Below are positions 45,943-54,403 of a DNA stretch of 64,000 nt, piece after piece (the first letter of the stretch is position 1; the number at the start of each line of letters is the position of its first letter). Where the stretch lies: the NCBI RefSeq assembly GCF_042180575.1, contig NZ_CP170094.1, forward strand, positions 5,766,001-5,830,000, in the 5' to 3' direction. The notes below the pieces were generated by a model. That model was not told the origin of the DNA. It ran no database searches and saw nothing but the letters and a program-made list of their open reading frames with translations. The position numbers were made by a program, and so were the translations under genes. Source of the DNA: Bernardetia sp042180575 (GTDB lineage: Bacteria > Bacteroidota > Bacteroidia > Cytophagales > Bernardetiaceae).

Positions 45943-48900
45943 ATGTTCGAACAATTCTTAAAAAGACCTGTGCTTGCTATTGTGCTTTCACTTGTCATCA
46001 TATTCTTGGGTGTAATGTCCATTTATACCCTCCCAACTTCTCAATTTCCATCTATTGCACCTCCTATGGTAATGGTTTCGGCTTCTTACCCAGGGGCAAG
46101 TGCCAAAACGCTGACTGAATCAGTTATTATTCCCTTAGAGCAAGCCATTAACGGAGCTTGGGGAATGCGCTACATGAAATCTGATGCAACTAGCGCAGGA
46201 GAAGCAAATATTCAAATCGTTTTCGAACCTGGAAGCGATCCCAATCAAGCCTTAGTTCAGATTTCAAACCGTGTAGAACAAGTCCGAAATCGACTTCCTG
46301 AGCTTGTTCAGCGTGAAGGTGTAATTATTACACCCATGATGCCGAGTATGTTGATGTACGTAAATCTTTACAGTACCGACAAAAATGCAAACATGAAATT
46401 TCTTTTTAATTATGCAGGTGTAAATATGTTACCCGAATTGCAGCGTATTGAGGGGATTGGACAGGCAAGGATATTGGGTAGTCGTCAGTATGCAATGCGT
46501 ATCTGGCTCAATCCAGAACGGATGAGAGCCTATAAAATTTCGCCTGATGAAGTAATGGAAGCACTTGAAGAACAAAGTGTAATTGGTAAAGCTGGCCGTA
46601 TCGGTCGTGGAGATGGACAACGTGCAGAAGCTCTTGAATATGTTTTGGCGTATTCAGATAGGTTAAATGATGAAAAAGAATATGGCGATGTAATCATAAA
46701 AGCCAATTCTGAAGGCGAAATTTTGCGATTAAAAGATATTGCTACGGTAGCTTTAGGAAGTGAATATTACGATATTTATTCTAATATTAATGGTTATCCT
46801 TCGGCTGCGATTGTTTTGAAACAAACCTACGGTAGTAATGCAAGCGCAGTTATTGAAGATGTGAAAATTCAATTAGAAGAACTCAAAAAAACATTTCCAC
46901 CTGGGATGGAATATGAAATTAGTTACGATGTTTCTAGTTTTTTAGATGCTTCTACCGAAAATGTTGTGCATACGCTTAGAGATGCTTTTATTTTGGTGGC
47001 ATTGGTGGTATTTATATTTTTGGGCGATTGGCGTTCGACGCTTATTCCTACTTTGGCTGTTCCAATTTCACTTATTGGTGCATTTATTTTTATGCAACTC
47101 TTCGGACTTACCATCAACATGATTACGCTTTTTGCACTTGTTTTGGCTATTGGTATTGTTGTCGATGATGCCATTGTCGTGGTGGAAGCTGTTCATGCCA
47201 AAATGGAAGAGGAAAATTGCTCTCCTTATGTAGCTGTTCATAAAGTACTAAAAGAAATTAGTGGAGCAGTTATCGCCATTACCTTGCTCATGACGGCTGT
47301 ATTTGTTCCTATTGCGTTCATGACAGGACCTGTGGGAGTATTTTATAGACAGTTTTCTATTACTATGGCAAGTTCAATCGTACTTTCTGGACTTGTAGCT
47401 CTTACACTTACGCCTGTTTTGTGTGCTATGATTTTGAAAAATAATCATGGCAAAAAACGCAAAAAAACATGGCTAAATAGAGGTTTAGATGCCTTTAACA
47501 GAGGTTTTGAAAGAATGACAAATGTTTATGTAGGTTTATTAAAAAGAATTGCCCACAGAAGATTAGTTACTGTTATTTTATGGATTGCTTTTGCTGGTGG
47601 TATTTATGGAATTGCTACCAACCTACCTTCTGGATTTATTCCTAGTGAAGACCAAGGAATGATTTATGCCATTATCCAAACTCCCCCTGGTTCTACGTTG
47701 GAGCGTACTAATGATATTGCACGTCAGTTGCAAGAACTCATGAAAGAAGTAGATGCCATTCAGTCAGTTTCTACGATTACAGGCTATGAAGTCTTGACAG
47801 AAGGACGTGGTTCGAATGCTGCAACCTGTCTAATTAACTTAAAACCGTGGTCAGAAAGACATCATACAGTTAATGAGGTTATTCATGAATTAGAAGAACT
47901 ATCAACAGCTATTCCAGGGGCAACGATTGAATTTTTTGACCCTCCAGCCGTTCCGGGATATGGTGCAGCAGGTGGTTTTGCGCTCCAACTTTTGGATAAA
48001 GCAAATACAGGAGATTACGAATTACTTGAAAGAGTAACAAATGATTTTATGGAAAAACTAGAAAAACGCAAAGAATTATCAGGTGTATTTACGTTTTATA
48101 GTGCCAATTATCCACAATACGAAATTGAAATTGATAATCAATTAGCCATGCAAAAAGGTGTTACGATTGGAAATGCTATGAATACACTTTCGGTTTTTGT
48201 AGGTAGTACGTATGAGCAAGGCTTTATCAAATACCAACGTTTTTTTAAAGTATTTGTACAGGCTTCCCCAGAATTTAGAAAATTACCAGAAGATGTTTTG
48301 AATCTATGGGTCAAAAATGATGTCGGAGAAATGGTGCCAATGTCTGCCTTTATGAAAATTCATAAAACGCAGGGAGCAAACGAAATCAACCGTTATAATA
48401 TGTACACTTCGGCTGGTTTTAGTGGTGTTCCTGCAAAAGGATACAGTAGTGGAGAAGCGATTGATGCCATACGAGAAGAAGCCAAATCATTACCAAATGG
48501 TTTTGATATTGATTGGGCTGCTCTTTCTTATGACGAAGCACGACGTGGAAATGAAGCTATTTATGTTTTTATTGTTGTTTTGGTTTTTGTTTATTTTGTT
48601 TTGGCAGCGCAATATGAGAGTTTTATTATCCCATTAGCTGTTATTTTCTCGTTACCTGCTGGTGTTTTTGGTTCGTTTTTACTTGTCAAATCAATGGGGC
48701 TTGCTAATGATATTTATGCACAAGTAGGACTGGTGATGCTCGTCGGTCTTTTAGGAAAGAATGCTGTTTTGATTGTAGAATTTGCCGTACAAAAACAACA
48801 ACAAGGTTTTACAGTCTTGGAAGCTGCCATTGAAGGAGCAAAGGTTCGTTTCAGACCTATTTTGATGACTTCTTTTGCCTTTATTGCTGGTCTTATTCCT

Positions 48901-49116
48901 CTTGTTTTGGCACATGGTGCAGGTGCGATTGGTAACAAAACCATTGGAGCTTCTGCGCTTGGAGGAATGCTTTTCGGTACTATCTTCGGAGTAATTATCG
49001 TTCCAGGGTTGTATTATATTTTCGGTTCGATGGCAGGAAAACATCTTATTAAAGATGAAGATGAAACGCCTTTGACAGAAGATAAACATGCAATGGATAA
49101 TCCTCACGTTTTATAA
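45943..49116 (+). CDS. RND efflux pump inner-membrane transporter (AcrB/HAE1 family)
   Basis: The start is the ATG at 45943 (MFEQFLKRPVLAIVLSLVII). The 1057-residue protein has the two-fold RND layout: twelve membrane helices and two large periplasmic loops. Seen: SIYTLPTSQFPSIAPPMVMVSASYPGA with the usual gap, TNMNLI-like LFGLTINMITLFALVLAIGIVVDDAIVVVEA (helix 4 with the proton-relay Asp pair), FVPIAFMTGPVGVFYRQFS, PSGFIPSEDQG, PPGSTLERT, FVYFVLAAQYESF and VLIVEFA. It is a proton-driven drug or bile-type efflux pump. It follows the adaptor gene and precedes the outer-membrane channel. Confidence 0.96.
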   Translation: MFEQFLKRPVLAIVLSLVIIFLGVMSIYTLPTSQFPSIAPPMVMVSASYPGASAKTLTESVIIPLEQAINGAWGMRYMKSDATSAGEANIQIVFEPGSDPNQALVQISNRVEQVRNRLPELVQREGVIITPMMPSMLMYVNLYSTDKNANMKFLFNYAGVNMLPELQRIEGIGQARILGSRQYAMRIWLNPERMRAYKISPDEVMEALEEQSVIGKAGRIGRGDGQRAEALEYVLAYSDRLNDEKEYGDVIIKANSEGEILRLKDIATVALGSEYYDIYSNINGYPSAAIVLKQTYGSNASAVIEDVKIQLEELKKTFPPGMEYEISYDVSSFLDASTENVVHTLRDAFILVALVVFIFLGDWRSTLIPTLAVPISLIGAFIFMQLFGLTINMITLFALVLAIGIVVDDAIVVVEAVHAKMEEENCSPYVAVHKVLKEISGAVIAITLLMTAVFVPIAFMTGPVGVFYRQFSITMASSIVLSGLVALTLTPVLCAMILKNNHGKKRKKTWLNRGLDAFNRGFERMTNVYVGLLKRIAHRRLVTVILWIAFAGGIYGIATNLPSGFIPSEDQGMIYAIIQTPPGSTLERTNDIARQLQELMKEVDAIQSVSTITGYEVLTEGRGSNAATCLINLKPWSERHHTVNEVIHELEELSTAIPGATIEFFDPPAVPGYGAAGGFALQLLDKANTGDYELLERVTNDFMEKLEKRKELSGVFTFYSANYPQYEIEIDNQLAMQKGVTIGNAMNTLSVFVGSTYEQGFIKYQRFFKVFVQASPEFRKLPEDVLNLWVKNDVGEMVPMSAFMKIHKTQGANEINRYNMYTSAGFSGVPAKGYSSGEAIDAIREEAKSLPNGFDIDWAALSYDEARRGNEAIYVFIVVLVFVYFVLAAQYESFIIPLAVIFSLPAGVFGSFLLVKSMGLANDIYAQVGLVMLVGLLGKNAVLIVEFAVQKQQQGFTVLEAAIEGAKVRFRPILMTSFAFIAGLIPLVLAHGAGAIGNKTIGASALGGMLFGTIFGVIIVPGLYYIFGSMAGKHLIKDEDETPLTEDKHAMDNPHVL

Positions 49117-49125
49117 TTTATTCCC

Positions 49126-49163
49126 TTTTTTTGGTTCAAGCGTCGACGCTTGAACCAAAAAAA
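49126..49163. repeat. Perfect 38-bp palindrome
   Basis: The 38 bases at 49126-49163 equal their own reverse complement: seven T, then GGTTCAAGCG-TC and its mirror, then seven A. It lies 9 bp after the pump stop, 40 bp before the channel gene. It can form a GC-rich hairpin with no loop to speak of, flanked by T and A runs, so it may act as a transcriptional attenuator or be an inserted repeat. Confidence 0.8.
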
Positions 49164-49203
49164 TATAACATATTTTATCCAAAAAATAAAAATATCAAAA
49201 ATC

Positions 49204-50649
49204 ATGTTCAAGATAAAAAAATATAAACTCTATAATTATCTAGCACTACTTTGTATTTGCTCGTTTTTTACGGCTTGTTCTATTCCGACTTTGGTAAATA
49301 GAAACGCAAATTCGAAAACGCCCACTAATTATACAAATCAAATTGACTCTACTAATTCTGCCAAAATGAATTGGAAGCAGTATTTTAATGACCAAAATTT
49401 GATTGCGCTCATTGATACAGCACTCAAAAATAATCAAGAATTAAATATTACACTTCAAGAAATTCAGATTGCAAATAATGAAGTCCGAATTAGAAAAGGA
49501 GAGTATTTACCTTTTATGGATATTGCAGCAGGTGCAGGAGTCGAAAAACCTAGTCGTTTTACGAGTAAAGGTGCAAGTGATGCCATTACAGAAATTGAGG
49601 ACGGAAGAAAAACACCTGACCCTTTGCAAGATTATATGATAGGAGCGTATGCAAGTTGGGAAGTTGATATTTGGAAAAAGCTACGAAATGCCAAAAAATC
49701 AGCCTATTTCAACTATTTATCTTCTATCGAAGGACGTAATTTTTTAATAACAAATATCATTGCTGAAATAGCTAATTCTTATTATGAGCTTTTAGCTTTT
49801 GATAATCAATTAGCCATTATCAATCAAAACATTGAAATTCAAAGTAATGCCCTACGAATTGTCCGTATTCAAAAACAATCTGGTAGAGTTACCGAACTAG
49901 CAGTCAAGCGTTTTGAAGCACAATTATTAAATACAAAAAGTTTGCAGTTTGATATTCTTCAAGATATTACTGTTACAGAAAATAAAATTAACTTTTTATT
50001 AGGTCGTTATCCTCAACCTATTCAAAGAAATTCGGATAGTTTTATGACCTTTATTCCACAAGAAGTTTCGGCAGGTATTCCTTCACAACTTTTAGGAAAC
50101 CGTCCAGATATAAAACAAGCAGAATTGAGATTAGCAGCTACAAAACTAGATATTGCTGTTGCAAAAGCTAATTTTTATCCTTCTTTACGTCTTACGGCTG
50201 GTTTGGGATTGCGTGCTTTCAATCCTACTTTTTTGGTAAAAGCCCCTGAATCTATTTTATATTCATTGGCTGGAGATTTGGCAGCCCCTCTTATCAATAG
50301 AAATGCTATTAAAGCAAATTATTTGACAGCCAACTCAAAGCAAATTCAAGCTATTTATGAGTATGAAAGAACAATTCTGAATGGTTATTTGGAAGTTACT
50401 AATCAGTTGTCGTATATCAATAATTTACAACAAAAATATGATTTAGAAGTAGAACAAGTGGCAGCATTAAATCAAGCAACTATTATTTCAAATGACCTTT
50501 TTCAAGCTACTAGAGCCGATTATATGGAGGTTCTTCTTACACAGCGTGATGTTTTGGAAGCACGAGTAGAACTTATCGAAACCAAAATGCAACAAATGAA
50601 TGCTGTTGTGAATGTATATCGTGCACTTGGTGGTGGTTGGAATGAGTAA
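49204..50649 (+). CDS. RND efflux outer-membrane channel (TolC/OprM family)
   Basis: The start is the ATG at 49204; the longer TTG/ATG leader upstream overlaps the palindrome. The 481-residue lipoprotein (lipobox SFFTACSIP) has the OMF plan: NWKQYFNDQNLIALIDTAL, NNQELNITLQEIQIAN, SWEVDIWKKLRNAKKSAYF, LGNRPDIKQAELRLAATKLD, KANFYPSLRLTAGLG, and ATRADYMEVLLTQRDVLEARVELI. Two internal repeats of coiled-coil helices are present. It forms the exit channel of the efflux complex. Terminator at 50692-50735. Confidence 0.95.
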   Translation: MFKIKKYKLYNYLALLCICSFFTACSIPTLVNRNANSKTPTNYTNQIDSTNSAKMNWKQYFNDQNLIALIDTALKNNQELNITLQEIQIANNEVRIRKGEYLPFMDIAAGAGVEKPSRFTSKGASDAITEIEDGRKTPDPLQDYMIGAYASWEVDIWKKLRNAKKSAYFNYLSSIEGRNFLITNIIAEIANSYYELLAFDNQLAIINQNIEIQSNALRIVRIQKQSGRVTELAVKRFEAQLLNTKSLQFDILQDITVTENKINFLLGRYPQPIQRNSDSFMTFIPQEVSAGIPSQLLGNRPDIKQAELRLAATKLDIAVAKANFYPSLRLTAGLGLRAFNPTFLVKAPESILYSLAGDLAAPLINRNAIKANYLTANSKQIQAIYEYERTILNGYLEVTNQLSYINNLQQKYDLEVEQVAALNQATIISNDLFQATRADYMEVLLTQRDVLEARVELIETKMQQMNAVVNVYRALGGGWNE

Positions 50650-50691
50650 AAAAATGTAACTGACATTTTCCAATCTATCGTTTAAAAAATC

Positions 50692-50735
50692 AAAAACTTG
50701 TCTTATAATTTGTTTATAAGGCAAGTTTTTGTTTT
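50692..50735 (+). terminator. Terminator after the efflux operon
   Basis: Arms AAAAACTTGTCTTATAA and TTATAAGGCAAGTTTTT (one G-T pair) enclose a short loop and end in T-rich sequence. It is 43 bp after the channel stop and may also end crRNA transcription from the other side. Confidence 0.85.
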
Positions 50736-50740
50736 AAATT

Positions 50741-50763
50741 GAAACTTCTATTTTAGAAGTTTC
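50741..50763. repeat. Hairpin overlapping the leader-distal end of the CRISPR array
   Basis: A perfect inverted repeat GAAACTTCTA / TAGAAGTTTC with a three-base loop includes the first five bases of the last repeat. On the minus strand, the crRNA direction, it follows the final repeat and could form an end structure on the precursor. Confidence 0.65.
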
Positions 50764-52048
50764 AATTCCAAAATGGGTACGATTAATTTTCTGATGAAGT
50801 TCTTGTTTCTGAAGATATAGACTTGTTTCAATTCCAAAATGGGTACGATTAATTCTTTTTTCTTTGTCTATCCAAAGACGAATCACGTTTGTTTCAATTC
50901 CAAAATGGGTACGATTAATTAAAGAATGCACCATAAGAGCAGACAAAAAAAACAGAGTTTCAATTCCAAAATGGGTACGATTAATTTCTGTTTCTTGTTT
51001 TGGTTCTTCCTTTGAATCAGAAGTTTCAATTCCAAAATGGGTACGATTAATTTACAACAATATTTCATTACACTTATTAAGCAAGTCAATGTTTCAATTC
51101 CAAAATGGGTACGATTAATTAATATCAAATCATCAAAATATAGCTTTAGTTTTATTTGTTTCAATTCCAAAATGGGTACGATTAATTAAAGAATGCACCA
51201 TAAGAGCAGACAAAAAAAACAGAGTTTCAATTCCAAAATGGGTACGATTAATTTCTGTTTCTTGTTTTGGTTCTTCCTTTGAATCAGAAGTTTCAATTCC
51301 AAAATGGGTACGATTAATTAAAGCAAAAAATTTAACTGGTTGGCTTAATCGTTTGGTTTCAATTCCAAAATGGGTACGATTAATTGGGTAAATCAATTCT
51401 CTTTTGAGAGAAAACCTAAAATGTTTCAATTCCAAAATGGGTACGATTAATTAAAGAATGCACCATAAGAGCAGACAAAAAAAACAGAGTTTCAATTCCA
51501 AAATGGGTACGATTAATTAATTTCTTTACCTCTTCATTTGTTTCTTCAAATTTTGTTTCAATTCCAAAATGGGTACGATTAATTATGATGATTATTTGCA
51601 ACTCTAGTACGTTCAGCCAAGTTTCAATTCCAAAATGGGTACGATTAATTATTGCGCTGTAAATAGTGAAGGAGCTGCTGCAAGTAAGTTTCAATTCCAA
51701 AATGGGTACGATTAATTACTACCAATTTAGGGAATGAGTTTGTTTTAGGACAAGTTTCAATTCCAAAATGGGTACGATTAATTATTGCGCTGTAAATAGT
51801 GAAGGAGCTGCTGCAAGTAAGTTTCAATTCCAAAATGGGTACGATTAATTTTTCCTAGCCCATGCTAAACGAGGGTTTAGTGTTTCGTTTCAATTCCAAA
51901 ATGGGTACGATTAATTATGATAAGTTTGCTGCAGGGGAAACTTATATTCTTTCGTTTCAATTCCAAAATGGGTACGATTAATTCCCTTTTGGCGTGTATT
52001 ACGGTACTTGCTGCTTTTGTTTCAATTCCAAAATGGGTACGATTAATT
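50759..52048 (-). CRISPR. Type I-B CRISPR array, 20 repeats, 19 spacers
   Basis: Twenty identical 30-bp repeats (plus strand begins GTTTCAATTCCAAAATGG and ends ACGATTAATT) alternate with 35-38-bp spacers. Read on the minus strand, the repeat ends ATTGAAAC, the usual 8-nt crRNA 5' handle, so transcription runs from the cas2 side toward 50759. Repeat starts on the plus strand: 50759, 50825, 50891, 50957, 51023, 51091, 51158, 51224, 51290, 51356, 51423, 51489, 51555, 51621, 51688, 51754, 51821, 51887, 51954, 52019. Three spacers recur: the one at 50921-50956 also at 51188-51223 and 51453-51488; the one at 50987-51022 also at 51254-51289; the one at 51651-51687 also at 51784-51820. There is no degenerate end repeat. 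Confidence 0.98.
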
Positions 52049-52294
52049 CCGTTACAATTTCAGAAAAAAAATCGGTTTCTACAATAGAAACAAACTTTTT
52101 ATTTTGAAAAAATAACGATTTTGTCGTCGCTCTCCAGTAGTACGAAAACCCCTAGAGTACGACGACATACTTAAAGCTCTAAAAATCAACTACTTATGAT
52201 TTTTATAAGGCTTTTTACTATTTCAAAGAACATTTTTTTCGTACTTAGACGACTTCACCAGCTCACAGAACCCAAGAAGGCACTTTTCGAAAAT
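52049..52294 (-). promoter_or_regulatory. Presumed CRISPR leader
   Basis: The 246 bases between cas2 and the array are the expected leader by position and by repeat orientation. They hold an inverted repeat TGTCGTCG (52122-52129) / CGACGACA (52160-52167), with a second AGACGAC nearby (52240-52250), and AT-rich flanks. A T-rich run lies near 52200-52235. I could not identify a promoter motif. Confidence 0.6.
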
Positions 52295-52558
52295 CTATAA
52301 AAAATCATCTAAAGGATTGCGTTCTACTCCAATTACCTCCCTATTCATCTCAATTTTCATGCGATGTTTGAAGATAATTACACTATCGTAATCCTCGTCC
52401 ATAATCGTTTTCATTTTTGCAGAAAGTTCCCTCAGTCTAGGTGGACTTATTTCGCCCTCAAAAACAGAGTTCTGAATCCAATTCAAATACTGCCGACAAA
52501 GTTTGAGCATTTTGCCCACCCTTTTTGAATCCATATCATAAATCAAAATTACATACAT
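52295..52558 (-). CDS. cas2: CRISPR-associated endoribonuclease/integration factor Cas2
   Basis: The 87-residue protein begins MYVILIYDMDSKRVGKML with the conserved first-strand Asp (YDMD), followed by YLNWIQNSVFEGEIS, the typical ferredoxin-like Cas2 region. It forms the spacer-integration complex with Cas1. It is the last cas gene, 105 bp downstream of cas1, next to the leader. Confidence 0.95.
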   Translation of the reverse strand: MYVILIYDMDSKRVGKMLKLCRQYLNWIQNSVFEGEISPPRLRELSAKMKTIMDEDYDSVIIFKHRMKIEMNREVIGVERNPLDDFL

Positions 52559-52614
52559 AAGTAGTCACTTTAAAAATAGTAAAGCACAATAATTTTTTTA
52601 CAAAACAAGTTTTG

Positions 52615-52661
52615 CCTGATAACTGATAACTGATAACTGATAACTGATAACTGATAACTGT
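52615..52661. repeat. Heptanucleotide tandem repeat between cas1 and cas2
   Basis: Six to seven copies of CTGATAA (with the frame TAACTGA) run up to the cas1 stop at 52664. No function is evident; copy number is likely variable. Confidence 0.8.
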
Positions 52662-52663
52662 TC

Positions 52664-53680
52664 CTACCACTGTGATTTGAATGGTTTGTATTCCGAGTCA
52701 ATTCCTGTAACATACTTCATCAACTTTCTTGCTTCCAAAACAAGTAAAGTGCGCTTACTTACCTTCTGTTTTAGTGAACGATGCTTCAAAGTTTCCTTCA
52801 TCATATCTCTATATGCTCTCAAAAAAACTTCATTTCCTTTTTCGTTGAGCATACACATAGTTCCTTCTTTTCTGAAATGTTTTGACTGAATCATTTTTTT
52901 ATTGAAAAGCTCAAAAATTAATCTATCTACCAAAAAAGGTTTGAAAATTTCTGATAAATCTAACGCCAAAGAATTGCGTCTAGCACTAGGAGAATGCAAA
53001 TAACTAACTGTATTGTTGAGTGTGCTTTCATAAATAGCATTCATACACGTTGTATAAAGCAACATATTTCCATAAGAAATGAGCGCATTTACTTCATTAT
53101 GAGGAGGTTGTTTGCTGCGCTTTTCAAATTTGAAATCATTGATAATATAATCAAAAGCAGAATAATAATTGATTCGTGCATTACCTTCCAAACCCATCAA
53201 CATCTGAATAGTCGTAGCCTTGGGAACTTCTTCTAAATAATGTTCCAGTTTTTCTATAATTGAGGAATCAAAGTTGTTTTTTCTATTTTCATAATACTTC
53301 AAAACAACACGCATATTATGAATTGCTCCCAAAACAAACTGTTTTGCAATCGTCATTCGTTTTTCATTGTCTAAATAAAATTTGGCTTGTTGAACGTGTA
53401 CAAACCCAGATTGATATTTTTCTTTTGGATAAAATGAACCTGCATAATTAGAATAATAATCGAAGAAGTGAACACTTATGCCATGTCTATTCAAAAACAT
53501 ATACAAATTGTTGTTTGCCTCCAAATTATTAGAAAAAACATAGATAGAAGATAGATTTGTAATAGGCAAAAATTTTTTCTTGCCTTCATTTCCCTCTTCA
53601 TCAATAGGCGTAAAGACGATAGTTTGGTCTTGACGTGCCAATCTTCCAGAGGTCATAATATAGGTTTCTTGTTTGCTCAT
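52664..53680 (-). CDS. cas1: CRISPR-associated integrase Cas1 (subtype I-B)
   Basis: The 338-residue protein has an N-terminal beta domain (YIMTSGRLARQDQTIVF) and the helical catalytic domain. Metal-binding residues are present: Glu165 (LMGLEGNARINYY), His229 (VSYLHSPSARRNSLA) and the Asp241/Glu244 pair (LDLSEIFKP). It looks intact. It stands between cas4 and cas2, as in type I-B adaptation modules, and is expected to integrate new spacers at the leader end of the array. Confidence 0.95.
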   Translation of the reverse strand: MSKQETYIMTSGRLARQDQTIVFTPIDEEGNEGKKKFLPITNLSSIYVFSNNLEANNNLYMFLNRHGISVHFFDYYSNYAGSFYPKEKYQSGFVHVQQAKFYLDNEKRMTIAKQFVLGAIHNMRVVLKYYENRKNNFDSSIIEKLEHYLEEVPKATTIQMLMGLEGNARINYYSAFDYIINDFKFEKRSKQPPHNEVNALISYGNMLLYTTCMNAIYESTLNNTVSYLHSPSARRNSLALDLSEIFKPFLVDRLIFELFNKKMIQSKHFRKEGTMCMLNEKGNEVFLRAYRDMMKETLKHRSLKQKVSKRTLLVLEARKLMKYVTGIDSEYKPFKSQW

Positions 53681-53782
53681 AAGTGGTGTAGTTAATTTGT
53701 AATTGTTGTTTTTATTGAATTAAAAAAGGAGTAGTTTTTCTGTATTTTATTCCGTAATTTTTAATTCGTAATTCGTAATTGT

Positions 53783-54298
53783 TTATTCTTCTTCTTCAAT
53801 ATAACAGAGTTCGTAATAAGCACATTTTTTACAAAAAGGCTTTTTTATTGTATCTGGGCAGCTTTTTTGATTTATAATTTCTCTAGCTTTCAAAAAAATA
53901 GATTCTAATTCCTGTCTATTTTCATCGGTCAAAGCTTCGATTTTCACACGTTTACGTAGCTTTGGGTATTCCAAAATTCCTGTAGGATTTTCTATTCCAT
54001 TTTGTTCCAATAAATAGAGATAATACCGAACCTGTAACAGATGTGCTTCTTCCATTTTGTCGGACTGTTTGGTTTCATGAACTATCTTATTTTTGGAATC
54101 GTAAAAATCAATTTTAGCAATACCCAAATCCAGTTCATTATTTTTGGCTGCACGTTGTGGATAACTATATTCGTGCGTCAGTTTTCCTTCAAAGACAGCA
54201 TCAGAAGTTTGTTCCATCGTAATCTGCCGAGAAAAAAGCCACAACTTTCGATGACAAATTTTGTAGTAATTGAGTTGGGTGGGTGTGAGTGGGTGCAT
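53783..54298 (-). CDS. cas4: CRISPR-associated exonuclease Cas4
   Basis: The 171-residue protein belongs to the RecB-like Cas4/Dna2 family. The four cysteines for an iron-sulfur cluster are present: Cys15 (YYKICHRKLWLF), then Cys156, Cys159 and Cys165 (PFCKKCAYYELCYI). Nuclease motifs include LDLGIAKIDFYDSKN and VHETKQSDKMEEAHLLQVRYYLYLLE (QVxxY). Cas4 trims and orients prespacers. It precedes cas1 with a 102-bp gap. Confidence 0.93.
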   Translation of the reverse strand: MHPLTPTQLNYYKICHRKLWLFSRQITMEQTSDAVFEGKLTHEYSYPQRAAKNNELDLGIAKIDFYDSKNKIVHETKQSDKMEEAHLLQVRYYLYLLEQNGIENPTGILEYPKLRKRVKIEALTDENRQELESIFLKAREIINQKSCPDTIKKPFCKKCAYYELCYIEEEE

Positions 54299-54319
54299 TT
54301 TGTTTTTTTTTGTTGTATT

Positions 54320-54387
54320 GTCATTCTGAACGAAGTGAAGAATCTAATACGTATGTGTTTTAGATTCCTCACAAGTTCGGAATGACA
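54320..54387. repeat. GTCATTC-type palindromic element, copy 1 (cas4-cas3 gap)
   Basis: The arms GTCATTCTGAACGAAGTGAAGAATC and its mirror end (AGATTCCTC...TTCGGAATGAC) form a long imperfect palindrome with TACGTAT near the centre. Related copies occur at 59103, 59575, 60721 and 62793. Confidence 0.8.
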
Positions 54388-54403
54388 AGAAAAGAATAGC
54401 ATA

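Noticed and set aside
50734..51833. Several overlapping ORFs through the CRISPR array on both strands, with a repeating INRTHFGIET peptide
   Set aside because: They are translations of the 30-bp repeats and spacers and have no start context; the array explains the periodic peptide.
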